Assembly (NCBI GenBank): GCA_028289405.1
Contig: JANQPP010000047.1
Span: forward strand, 1-64,000
Direction: 5' to 3'
Source: Pirellulales bacterium
GTDB lineage: Bacteria; Planctomycetota; Planctomycetia; Pirellulales; JANQPP01
Length of the DNA: 64,000 nucleotides
A model generated the notes under the pieces. That model worked only from the letters and a program-made list of their open reading frames with translations. It did not search any database and had not been told where the DNA came from. This document shows positions 54,658 to 62,751 of the stretch, one piece after another (position 1 is the first letter of the stretch; each line of letters begins with the position of its first letter). A program made the position numbers and the translations under genes.

Positions 54658-55008
54658 CTAGATTGGATCGGAGTCCTCGGGGATTTCTCGATCCACGTAC
54701 TTGGGCTGTCCTGCGTCCCTAAGTTCTTGCATCTCCACCAAGTCAACGTGTGCTTGATGTTTTAGCAATATTCGCAGCCACGGCCAGGCCACGCCCATTT
54801 GGCATGCCGCCAAAACCAACAGCAAGCAAGCCATCCAGTGGCCGGAATTCTCCACGTGCAACCGCCCCCAAGCCAACCAGCTTATCGCGGTGGAAAACAC
54901 GACCAATTGCGCGGAAAAGATCCAGAGCAAGAAGTTTCGCCGCGTGGCCATCCCCAGCAGTCCGAGACCAAATAACCACGACGCCAGGATGAAGCTTCCT
55001 TCGGGCAT
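54658..55008 (-). CDS. nuoK: Degenerate complex I-like subunit K
   Basis: The 116-residue protein has three helices and the NuoK hallmark RRNFLLWIF at the start of TM2. The two membrane Glu residues of NuoK are both lost: the TM2 Glu is Gln34 (FSAQLVVFSTA) and the TM3 Glu is Ala68 (LVLAACQMGVAW, where NuoK has AEASIGLA). The C-terminal extension VDLVEMQELRD is kept in character. It lies between the J- and L-like genes (12 and 111 bases away). Without these Glu residues the central proton relay could not run as in standard complex I. Confidence 0.85.
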   Translation of the reverse strand: MPEGSFILASWLFGLGLLGMATRRNFLLWIFSAQLVVFSTAISWLAWGRLHVENSGHWMACLLLVLAACQMGVAWPWLRILLKHQAHVDLVEMQELRDAGQPKYVDREIPEDSDPI

Positions 55009-55020
55009 GAATCAGCCTCG

Positions 55021-56007
55021 CTATTCCGGGGCGTTTGGTTCTGATGCGGATTGCCCGGCTTGAATTTCGGGAATGGCCTGAGTTCCGCAAACGGTCGCTA
55101 TTACCAGCGCGGCCATGATTCCGACGGAACCCACGTGCCGCCACTCCGCCCCGACTTCTTGGTCATCCGGGGGCTGGACTGGAAGCGCGCTTACGAACTC
55201 CTGATTTGTTGGCTCCATCGTGTCGTCCGCTTGCGGCATTCGCGAGCCATCACGTAGCGCCCACGTACCCACCACGAGCAGCCCTGACACCAGAACAGCG
55301 GCAAATGGAGCTTCCCAACTCAAACGGTTGTAAAACGCGGTTTGAAGCTCACGATCCTCGGCCAAGGCTGTCCAGGCAAACCAGCCGATCGCCATGCCAT
55401 ACAGCGGCCACACAGGTAAGAAGATCCAAGCCGCGCCTGCCAATGCACCGCAAAAAACAATTCCCAATGCTAAAACCGCTAGCCACGCCAGGCTGGTCGA
55501 AGGTCGGCGGCTGGTGACAGTGCCTCCCGCTGCTACTAAGGAAAATCCGACAGTGGCCCACCAAAGCGAGTTCACCAGGTTGGAAGCCGTGAGCGTAGCC
55601 GGCAAAAGCGCGGAGACTTCTAGCATGGCGATGACTAGAACGATTCCCCCGAACGTGCGTGCTCGGATATTTCCTCGCGGCAACAGCAACCATAGCCCGC
55701 AAGCCATCCATATCATCGCGCGGAGCATTTTCCAGGCATCCGGCGACCAGGCGAACCGAGATTCCAGTTGATGGGATGCGTACCAGGCGAGCCCGATGGC
55801 CAAGAGGAAGATTCCGTAACGAACCGCTGGATGTTTCCACGCCCCCTTTGCTTGGCCCGAATCCGCCTGTTCTCTAGCGACAAGCGGGCGTGGGCGCTGC
55901 ACATTCCATGCGGCGCGGAGTCTCGCTTCCAAAACACGGCGCAGTGGGAAATGAATTCCCCAGGCGAGTACCGCTCCCAAGAATAGCAAGAAAATGCCAG
56001 CGTTCAT
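55021..56007 (-). CDS. nuoJ: NuoJ-like membrane protein with long N-terminal extension
   Basis: The 328-residue product from the ATG at 56007 is longer than a standard NuoJ. The stretch VTSRRPSTSLAWLAVLALGIVF plus GAAWIFLPVWPLYGMAIGWFAW resembles TM1-TM3 of NuoJ. About 180 extra residues with four helices precede it (AGIFLLFLGAVLAWGIHF; AVRYGIFLLAIGLAWYASHQ; WKMLRAMIWMACGLWLLLP), which I cannot assign. Similarity is weak, so the identification leans on its position just before the K-like gene. It may be a fused or diverged subunit. Confidence 0.68.
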   Translation of the reverse strand: MNAGIFLLFLGAVLAWGIHFPLRRVLEARLRAAWNVQRPRPLVAREQADSGQAKGAWKHPAVRYGIFLLAIGLAWYASHQLESRFAWSPDAWKMLRAMIWMACGLWLLLPRGNIRARTFGGIVLVIAMLEVSALLPATLTASNLVNSLWWATVGFSLVAAGGTVTSRRPSTSLAWLAVLALGIVFCGALAGAAWIFLPVWPLYGMAIGWFAWTALAEDRELQTAFYNRLSWEAPFAAVLVSGLLVVGTWALRDGSRMPQADDTMEPTNQEFVSALPVQPPDDQEVGAEWRHVGSVGIMAALVIATVCGTQAIPEIQAGQSASEPNAPE

Positions 56008-56134
56008 GTGCCATGCCTTGCCAGACGGATATCTGGTTCCACAAAGGCGGCACGCTGGTGCTCGCCTGGGAAACCGACCCGCCCGCATCAAGAAACGGTA
56101 GCGGCCTTCTCAACGCCCGGATTTGCGTACGCCA

Positions 56135-56560
56135 CTAGGAAATCCATTTACGGGTAATTTTTTGCAGGAACTTGGGCCGTGGAGCCTCTGAAGAATGGCT
56201 CAAATTCAATGTGACCCGTTGCAAAGAATCCTTGAGAGATTGGAATTCCGCCGATAGCTCCCCGTATCCAGCGGATTCGGCATCGAGCACTAGTTGCTCG
56301 ACATGCTGTTGCAACGGTTCCACCACGTCCAGGGCTTGTGCGCGAGCGTAAGGTCCGGCTTCGGTCAGGTGTTGCAGCGCTCGGCCCAATTGGCCCGCGA
56401 GCGTCGCCATTTGAAATTGGGATTCGGCTTCGCGCCAATCGTATGCGGCATCGTTCGCCAATTGACTACGAAATTCGTATTTCTGTTCCGCCAGCCGGCG
56501 TAGCCGCTCCGTTTCCTTCTCCTTAGCCGGCGTGGATTCCATTGTCATGGTGGCAGTCAT
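56135..56560 (-). CDS. Coiled-coil hypothetical protein upstream of the complex I-like operon
   Basis: The 141-residue protein from the ATG at 56560 (GGGAGGG upstream) has no signal or membrane helix. It is rich in Glu, Gln and Arg with long helical runs (EKETERLRRLAEQKYEFRSQ; EPLQQHVEQLVLDAESAGY), suggesting coiled-coil. I know no family for it. It lies 127 bases before the NuoJ-like gene on the same strand, so it may be part of that operon and associate with the complex. Confidence 0.7.
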   Translation of the reverse strand: MTATMTMESTPAKEKETERLRRLAEQKYEFRSQLANDAAYDWREAESQFQMATLAGQLGRALQHLTEAGPYARAQALDVVEPLQQHVEQLVLDAESAGYGELSAEFQSLKDSLQRVTLNLSHSSEAPRPKFLQKITRKWIS

Positions 56561-56702
56561 GATATTCCCTCCCTGTCGCGAAGATAAGCTAAAAAAACCG
56601 CCTCTCCGTAGCTTGCCGGGCAGCCGTGAAATCGTCAATACCAGGATCTTCCGCAGCGAGTGGCGGATGGCACCGTGCACGGAAGTTCCAGAAACTGCCG
56701 CC

Positions 56703-58271
56703 TCAAGTTGGCTCATCCCGCTCCGGAACGGGAAGCGGAGTGCCTGGTTCCGGGTGGCCCACTTCAAACCGCGACACGACGGCGCAGCCACAGGAATCGC
56801 TCCACACGTTGACGGCGGTCCGTCCCATGTCGAGCACGCGGTCCACGGCGATGATCAGCGCCTGTTTTTCCGTGGGAAGGCCAACCGCTTGCAAGATAAT
56901 AACCATCATCACGAGGCCGGCATGCGGAATGCCCGCCGCTCCCACGCTGGCCAAAAGCGCCGTCACGACGACGATGATCTGTTGCGGCAGTCCGAGATCG
57001 ACGCCGGGCGTAAGCTGCGCGATGAAGAGCACGGCCACGACTTCGTACAGCGCGGTGCCGTCCATGTTCACCGTGGCGCCGAGTGGCAACACGAAGGAAC
57101 TGACGCGGTTGCTCACACCGGCACGCGACTCCACGCAGGTGAGCGTTAACGGCAGCGTGCCATTGCTGGAGGCGGAGCTAAACGCCGTCATCAAGGCCGG
57201 GCTCATTGCTTCGGCGTACTCCCGAGGATTTCGCCGGGCCAAAAACTTGAGAATCAAGGGCATTGTCACCACGGCATGAATTGCCAGCCCCAGCCCCACG
57301 GTCACCATGTACCAACCGAGCGAGCGAAACACGCCGGCGCCTTGCGTGGCGGTGACCGCCAAAAGCAAAAAGAAGACCCCAAAGGGCGCCAAGCCGATGA
57401 TGGCCATGGTCATCTTCATCATGACCTCGAAGCTGGCTTCGGCGATCCCTCGCACGGTGTCTAACATGGGCCCTCCCGCGAGAATGGCGAAAATCGCGAA
57501 GGCCAGGCTGAACGAAATGATGGAGAGGAAATTGCTCTGGGCGACCGCCTCGAAGGGATTGGTGGGGATCAAATTCTCCAACTGTTCCCACAGTACGGTC
57601 CCCAGCCCTTTGGCTTTGGGCGCGTCGTCCGCCGCGGCGGCTGCCGCTTGCGCCGCGAAGTTTCCCCGCTCGCCCGGACGGATCACGTTTACTAGCGTCA
57701 AGCCCGTCAGAATCGCCAAGACGGTGGTGAGCATGTAATACATGATCGTGCGGCCAAACATGCGGCCCAAGCGCTGGGTTTGGCCGAGGCTCGTCACGCC
57801 CGTGATCAGGGAAGCGATGATCAGCGGGATGGAGACCATCTTCAGCAGGCGGAGAAAGAGCGACCCCAGCGCTCCGGAGGCATTCCCCACCCGGCGGGCC
57901 CAAGACTGCCCGTGTTCCTGGAATAGATTGTAGGCCCGCGGATTGGCGTGCGGGTGCTCGGAGGTATTCCGAAGTCCTTCTAAATCATGGAAGTAATGTA
58001 CGGGCCGGCCTTGGGCGTCTTCCGTGGTGTCTTCGGGGAAGCTCCCGGGGACATAGGAAGGATCCACTCGATAAACATGGGTCTCCCCCTCGACTTCGTG
58101 GGTGATTTCGATGAGGTCCGCCGAATCCCGTATCGACCATGGTCTCGCGGCACCAGCCCGTGAAGCGGTTTCCTTGTCGCTCAGAAATAGATTCAGCGTG
58201 ACGCCACCCAATGTCCCTAAGATCAGGGCAATGAGTATTTGCCAGTGCAGTGGCAGTTTCCCCATGGCCAT
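56703..58271 (-). CDS. Dicarboxylate/amino-acid:cation symporter (DAACS)
   Basis: The 522-residue transporter has the EAAT/GltPh layout. Hairpin HP1 is SSASSNGTLPLTLT, TM7 has GATVNMDGTALYE, HP2 is ASVGAAGIPHAGLVMM and TM8 has DRVLDMGRTAVNVWSDSCG. It imports acidic amino acids or C4-dicarboxylates driven by Na+ or H+. A 75-residue extracytoplasmic insert (SADLIEITHEVEGETHVYRVDPSY) between TM1 and TM2 is a planctomycete feature. GGGAAAGG precedes Met1 (58271) and Met3 (58265), either of which may be used. Confidence 0.94.
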   Translation of the reverse strand: MAMGKLPLHWQILIALILGTLGGVTLNLFLSDKETASRAGAARPWSIRDSADLIEITHEVEGETHVYRVDPSYVPGSFPEDTTEDAQGRPVHYFHDLEGLRNTSEHPHANPRAYNLFQEHGQSWARRVGNASGALGSLFLRLLKMVSIPLIIASLITGVTSLGQTQRLGRMFGRTIMYYMLTTVLAILTGLTLVNVIRPGERGNFAAQAAAAAADDAPKAKGLGTVLWEQLENLIPTNPFEAVAQSNFLSIISFSLAFAIFAILAGGPMLDTVRGIAEASFEVMMKMTMAIIGLAPFGVFFLLLAVTATQGAGVFRSLGWYMVTVGLGLAIHAVVTMPLILKFLARRNPREYAEAMSPALMTAFSSASSNGTLPLTLTCVESRAGVSNRVSSFVLPLGATVNMDGTALYEVVAVLFIAQLTPGVDLGLPQQIIVVVTALLASVGAAGIPHAGLVMMVIILQAVGLPTEKQALIIAVDRVLDMGRTAVNVWSDSCGCAVVSRFEVGHPEPGTPLPVPERDEPT

Positions 58272-58298
58272 CCTTTCCCTGGTTGGATATCAGTGCGG

Positions 58299-58369
58299 GT
58301 CGCACGGACGTGTAGCGTCCGTGGCGCTGCAAATCACGAGTCCAGACAGCGAAAATGCCGCTACACGTA
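58299..58369. repeat. Dispersed intergenic repeat R2, copy 2 (inverted relative to copy 1)
   Basis: The reverse complement of this 71-bp segment matches 37239-37309 without gaps at 56 of 71 positions by eye. It includes GACGCTACACGTCC with a short perfect hairpin and ends GTGTAGC on the complement. It lies between the symporter start and the prolyl oligopeptidase stop. A weaker possible third copy begins near 45573. Confidence 0.7.
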
Positions 58370-58447
58370 ATGGACACGCGCTATAAATCACGGAGAGTGG
58401 GCAACACTGCCTGGTTTTCATCAGACTGGCCAATCGCGGGCGTGATT

Positions 58448-60664
58448 TCATGGTTCGTCCGTGAAATCGGAAGGCAGTTCCATGTCCAGTTCCCGCAGCA
58501 GAAACCCGAGTTCATCCGCCGCTTGCTCGATTCGCTTGCTAGTGGGTGTGCCCGCGCCGTGGCCCGCGCGAGTTTCTATACGGATCAGCGTGGGCCTGTC
58601 GCCTTCTTGGGCGGCTTGCAAGGCGGCCGCGAATTTGAAGCTATGCGCTGGCACGACGCGGTCATCATGATCGGCGGTGGTGATCAGCGTGGCTGGGTAC
58701 GATGTGCCCTGCCGGAGATTGTGCAGCGGCGAATAGGCATGGATGAAGGGAAAATCCTCCGCGACGTCCGCCGAGCCATACTCGGAAACCCAGGCCCAGC
58801 CGATCGTGAACTTATGGAAGCGGAGCATGTCCAGCACTCCCACGCCGGGCAGCGTAGCGGCGAAAAGTTCTGGCCGTTGGGTCATGCAGGCCCCCACCAA
58901 AAGCCCGCCGTTGCTGCGGCCCGAGATGGCCAACCTTTGTGGAGACGTATAGCGGTTCTCGATCAGCCACTCGGCTGCCGCGATGAAATCGTCGAACACA
59001 TTCTGCTTCCGGTCCCGCATGCCCGCTTCATGCCATTCGCGTCCGTATTCGCCGCCGCCACGCAGATTGGGCACGGCGTAGATTCCTCCCATTTCCAGCC
59101 ACACCAGGTTTTGCACGCGGAAGGACGGCGTGATGGAGATGTCGAAGCCGCCGTAACCGTAGAGCAGCGTGGGATTGTTCCCGTCCCGTTTTAGCCCTTT
59201 CTTGTACGTCAAAAACATAGGCACGCGCGTGCCGTCTGGGCTCGAATAGAAGACTTGTTCGGTGGTGTAGTCTTCCGGCTCGAACTCCAATTCTGGCTGC
59301 CGAAACACCGTGGTTTCTTCGTTGGGAATGTCATAGCAGTAGATCGTGGTGGGCGCGGTGAAACTCGTGTAAGCGTAGAAAGTCTCTTGGTCGCTTTGCC
59401 GTCCGGCGGGACCGCTCACCGAGCCGACTCCGGGCAAGGGGAGCGTACGCTGGTGAGCTCCATCGGGTCCGTGAATTTCGACACGCGAATGCGCGTCTTG
59501 CAGATAGTTCACGAAAAACCGACCACCGATTACGTTGGCGCTTTCGATCACTTCCGCAGCTTCGGGAACGAGAGACGTCCAGTTCTCCTTCTCCGCGCGT
59601 GCGACGTCCACGGCAATGACTCGGCGTTTGGGTGCTTCCCAATCAGTGAGAAACCAGAGTACGGATCCCTCATTTCCCAGGAACCGATACTCGGCCTCGA
59701 ATTCGGAAATCAGTTCTTGGACCGGAGTGTCCGGTTTTTCCAGGTCGCGGTAGAAGACCAGGTTTTTCGGATCGGTACCCCGCCACACGGAGATGATTAG
59801 CCAGCGGCCATCCTCGGAAACGGTGCCGGAGAAACCCCATTCCTTTTGATCGCTCCGCTGATAGATGAGTTGATCATCTTCCTGAGATTCACCCAGCCGA
59901 TGGTAGTAGAGCTTTTGATAGTAATTGACGTCGACCAGCTCATTTCCACCCTCGGGCTCGTCATAGCGGCTGTAAAAGAAGCCCTGATTGTCGGGTGTCC
60001 AGGAAATGCCAGAAAACTTCACCCACTTGAGATGGTCGTCCAGATCCTGGCCCGTTTCGACATCCCGCACCCTCCATTCCCGCCAGTCGGAGCCACCACT
60101 GGCTAATCCATAGGCCAGATAGCGCCCATTGTCGCTCGGTGCGTAACTGGCCAGCGCCACCGTCCCATCCTCGGAAAGCTGATTGGGATCCAATAGTTCT
60201 CGGGGCTCCTGGCTCAGATCCTCCACCGTGTACAGCACACTCTGATTCTGGAGTCCGTCATTCTTGGTGAAGAAATACCGTCCGCCCCGTTGCGTCGGTA
60301 TTCCATAGCGTTCGTAATTCCAGAGCTTGGTAAGCCGTTGCTCCAGTGCTTGCCGCTGGGGGGTCTGTTCCAGGTAGCTAAAGGTAAGTTCGTTCTGCGA
60401 ATCAACCCAAGCCTTTGTCGCGTCACTGTCGGGATCCTCTAGCCAGCGGTAAGGGTCCGCTACCTCGGTCCCGTGATAGTTGTCCACATGGTCGCCTCGT
60501 GGCGAGTCCGGGTACTTCCAACCAAGCTCCGACGTTTCGCCGGCCGACTTCGCGCTATCGCTACCCATTGCTACTCCGCCGAAACACACCATCCATACGA
60601 AAAACGAGACTAGAATCCATTCGGGAAAGCGAGTTTTGCCTTGTTTTCTGGAGTATTTTTTCAT
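58448..60664 (-). CDS. Prolyl oligopeptidase family serine peptidase (S9A)
   Basis: The 738-residue protein starts at the ATG at 60664 (GGGAG 8 bases upstream) and has an N-terminal signal or anchor (WILVSFFVWMVCFGGVAMG). A seven-bladed propeller (GWKYPDSPRGDHVDNYHG through the middle) precedes the catalytic alpha/beta-hydrolase domain: GRSNGGLLVGA with the nucleophile Ser, DHDDRVVPAHSF with Asp, and ETRAGHGAGTPT with His. It cleaves short peptides after Pro outside the cytoplasm. Length is normal for the family. It is divergent from the FabZ-ACP cluster. Confidence 0.95.
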   Translation of the reverse strand: MKKYSRKQGKTRFPEWILVSFFVWMVCFGGVAMGSDSAKSAGETSELGWKYPDSPRGDHVDNYHGTEVADPYRWLEDPDSDATKAWVDSQNELTFSYLEQTPQRQALEQRLTKLWNYERYGIPTQRGGRYFFTKNDGLQNQSVLYTVEDLSQEPRELLDPNQLSEDGTVALASYAPSDNGRYLAYGLASGGSDWREWRVRDVETGQDLDDHLKWVKFSGISWTPDNQGFFYSRYDEPEGGNELVDVNYYQKLYYHRLGESQEDDQLIYQRSDQKEWGFSGTVSEDGRWLIISVWRGTDPKNLVFYRDLEKPDTPVQELISEFEAEYRFLGNEGSVLWFLTDWEAPKRRVIAVDVARAEKENWTSLVPEAAEVIESANVIGGRFFVNYLQDAHSRVEIHGPDGAHQRTLPLPGVGSVSGPAGRQSDQETFYAYTSFTAPTTIYCYDIPNEETTVFRQPELEFEPEDYTTEQVFYSSPDGTRVPMFLTYKKGLKRDGNNPTLLYGYGGFDISITPSFRVQNLVWLEMGGIYAVPNLRGGGEYGREWHEAGMRDRKQNVFDDFIAAAEWLIENRYTSPQRLAISGRSNGGLLVGACMTQRPELFAATLPGVGVLDMLRFHKFTIGWAWVSEYGSADVAEDFPFIHAYSPLHNLRQGTSYPATLITTADHDDRVVPAHSFKFAAALQAAQEGDRPTLIRIETRAGHGAGTPTSKRIEQAADELGFLLRELDMELPSDFTDEP

Positions 60665-61030
60665 CGCCAGGGCTCCCGACTCACGTGAAGATAAATCAGG
60701 GGCAGAATACGCCCCCGCTGAATCCAGGTCAAATTGAGGATAGGAAGGTTTTTGGGGAAAGCGGGGCGAGAATGGACGTTTCCACGGGAAGAAATCGTGG
60801 ACTCGCCGCGTTTGAGGTTCAGGCCATGTCGCCCGGAAGCCGAAAATAGGATTGCGCCGTGATGCAAAAACTCGGCCTCGGGGTGCGATTCGATCCCGCA
60901 AAAATGGCTGGGCAGAGGACCGATTAGGCCGTGTTTTACGGTTGAGTAGACTTTGGGGCGGCGATATACTTCGTCGTTTGCACAGATAAGCTCCTCCGAA
61001 TTTGGAGAGAGCACGACCGGTAGGCACGGC
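60665..61030. other. Intergenic region between divergent peptidase and FabZ genes
   Basis: 366 bases between the oppositely transcribed prolyl oligopeptidase gene and the FabZ-like gene. It should hold both promoters. The open frames here lack ribosome-binding sites and family features. No repeat or riboswitch was recognised. Confidence 0.55.
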
Positions 61031-61540
61031 ATGCGGTTTTTTCTCTTAGATCGTATCGTGGAACTGGAGCCAGGGGAAAAAATTGCTGCCCTGAAGGCTC
61101 TTTCGTTGTCCGAGGACTATTTGGCGGACCATTTTCCACGATTTCCCGTCATGCCTGGTGTGCTCATGCTGGAGGCGATGACGCAGGCTGGGGCTTGGCT
61201 GACCCGCGTCACGGATGATTTTCGATACAGCATGGTGGTCCTTAAAGAGGCCCGCAACGTCAAATACGCGGACTTCGTCGAGCCTGGGAAGCTGCTCCAA
61301 GTCTCCGCTGAAATGATGAAGAATGAAGGGGATGAAACGAAGTTGAAGGCTCAGGGACATGTGGATGGCCGCCTGGCGGTGCAAGCCCGTCTGGTACTTC
61401 GGAAGTATAATTTGGTGGATGAAAACCAAGACTGGGAGCCCAACGACCGTTACGTTCGTCGCCACCTGCGCAGGCATTACGATCTGTTGCTTCGACCAAT
61501 GACTACCAACAATCAGACCGCAACTTCGGGGACCGCTTGA
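61031..61540 (+). CDS. FabZ-like 3-hydroxyacyl-ACP dehydratase
   Basis: The 169-residue product from the ATG at 61031 has the hot-dog fold signature DYLADHFPRFPVMPGVLMLEAMTQAGAWL, with the catalytic His of HFP and Glu of LEAMTQ. It dehydrates 3-hydroxyacyl-ACP in fatty-acid-type synthesis. The C-terminal half beyond about residue 135 is longer than usual. It begins a cluster with an ACP, a second FabZ-like gene and a ketosynthase, so it probably acts in a dedicated acyl pathway rather than the housekeeping one. Confidence 0.88.
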   Translation: MRFFLLDRIVELEPGEKIAALKALSLSEDYLADHFPRFPVMPGVLMLEAMTQAGAWLTRVTDDFRYSMVVLKEARNVKYADFVEPGKLLQVSAEMMKNEGDETKLKAQGHVDGRLAVQARLVLRKYNLVDENQDWEPNDRYVRRHLRRHYDLLLRPMTTNNQTATSGTA

Positions 61541-61647
61541 TTGATTGACGATCCTGGCCGAATACAGGATGTACTTGGCTCCATTTTTGACCGTGGAAAC
61601 GGAGAAGTTCCAATCCAGCCAATCGACTTAGCGAGGGGACGAATTCG

Positions 61648-62040
61648 ATGACGAATGAGGATGTTTTCAGCAAAGTGCAGACGGCGCTCGTGGACGCGTT
61701 GGGCGTGGACGACGATGAAGTAACTCCCGAAGCGACCATGGTGGGCGATCTGGGCGCGGAGTCGATTGACTTCCTGGACATCGTTTTCCGGTTGGAAAAG
61801 TCGTTCGACATCAAAATTCCTCGCGGTGAATTGTTCCCCGAAGATATTCTCACCAATGCGGAGTATGTCGAAGACGGCAAGATCAACGACGAGGGCCTTG
61901 CCAAGCTCAAGGAAAAGCTCCCCTTCTTCGATCTCTCGGAATTCGAACGCAATCCGGTGGTGCAGAATTTCGCGAACATCCTCACGGTAAGCGATATCTG
62001 CCGTTACGTGGAAAGCAAAATCGGCGCCAATCAAGCTTAA
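61648..62040 (+). CDS. Acyl carrier protein with C-terminal extension
   Basis: The 130-residue protein has the ACP four-helix core with DLGAESIDFLDIVFRLEKSFDIKIP, in which Ser39 of GAESID is the phosphopantetheine site. Standard ACPs are about 80 residues, so about 45 residues follow the usual end (LPFFDLSEFERNPVVQNF). GAGGGG 9 bases upstream supports the start. It sits between two FabZ-like genes, so it is likely the carrier for their substrates. Confidence 0.9.
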   Translation: MTNEDVFSKVQTALVDALGVDDDEVTPEATMVGDLGAESIDFLDIVFRLEKSFDIKIPRGELFPEDILTNAEYVEDGKINDEGLAKLKEKLPFFDLSEFERNPVVQNFANILTVSDICRYVESKIGANQA

Positions 62041-62188
62041 ACCCAGAATTGATGGGACTTCGATATCCCATTCTGGGCGGCGATGGGGCCGGGAACGTTA
62101 CGCGCCGTATGCGAGCGGTCATCTCGTCCTATTGCATAAGGCCCTTGCTTTGTGGACTCCGCACGTCTGGTGATGTTGGGACACTTTG

Positions 62189-62737
62189 ATGCGCTGGTTT
62201 TGGATAGACCACTTTGTCGAGTTTGAGACTGGCCGTACCGCCGCCGCTGTAAAGAACGTCTCCTTGGCCGAGGAGCACCTTCACGACCATTTTCTTGGTT
62301 TCGCCGTGATGCCCTCATCGCTCGTGATCGAAGGTCTCGCCCAGACGGGTGGCTTGCTCGTGGGTGAGCACTACCAATTCAATGAGCGCGTCGTTTTGGC
62401 CAAGGTCTCCCGAGCGAGTTTCCATTTCATGGCCCGCCCAGGAGATTCGCTCACCTATCAGGCCACGATGCAGGACATCAATGAAAATGGGGCGATGGTC
62501 GCCGGCACCAGCCACATGGGCGACCGGCTTCAGGCCGAGATCGATCTCGTCTTCGCGCATCTGCCCTCTCGGGAAAATGATGAGCGGGAACTCTTCGATC
62601 CGGCGGACTTTCTCGCCATGCTCCGCTTGTTACGGCTGTATGACGTGGGCAGGCAATCCGACGGATCACCCTTGACCATCCCCGCCCATTTGCTGCAAGC
62701 TGAACAAGCCATGGAGGCGGCCACCGACCTGAATTGA
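62189..62737 (+). CDS. Second FabZ-like 3-hydroxyacyl-ACP dehydratase
   Basis: The 182-residue protein starts at the ATG at 62189 (a TTG lies immediately before it). The signature is EEHLHDHFLGFAVMPSSLVIEGLAQTGGLL: the catalytic His and Glu are kept, but the usual GHFPxxPxMPG is altered to HDHFLGFAVMPSS, losing Pro and Gly. It is a paralogue of the gene at 61031 on the other side of the ACP. The change may alter substrate or activity. The ketosynthase gene follows 14 bases later. Confidence 0.85.
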   Translation: MRWFWIDHFVEFETGRTAAAVKNVSLAEEHLHDHFLGFAVMPSSLVIEGLAQTGGLLVGEHYQFNERVVLAKVSRASFHFMARPGDSLTYQATMQDINENGAMVAGTSHMGDRLQAEIDLVFAHLPSRENDERELFDPADFLAMLRLLRLYDVGRQSDGSPLTIPAHLLQAEQAMEAATDLN

Positions 62738-62751
62738 TCGAAAGGGAAAAC

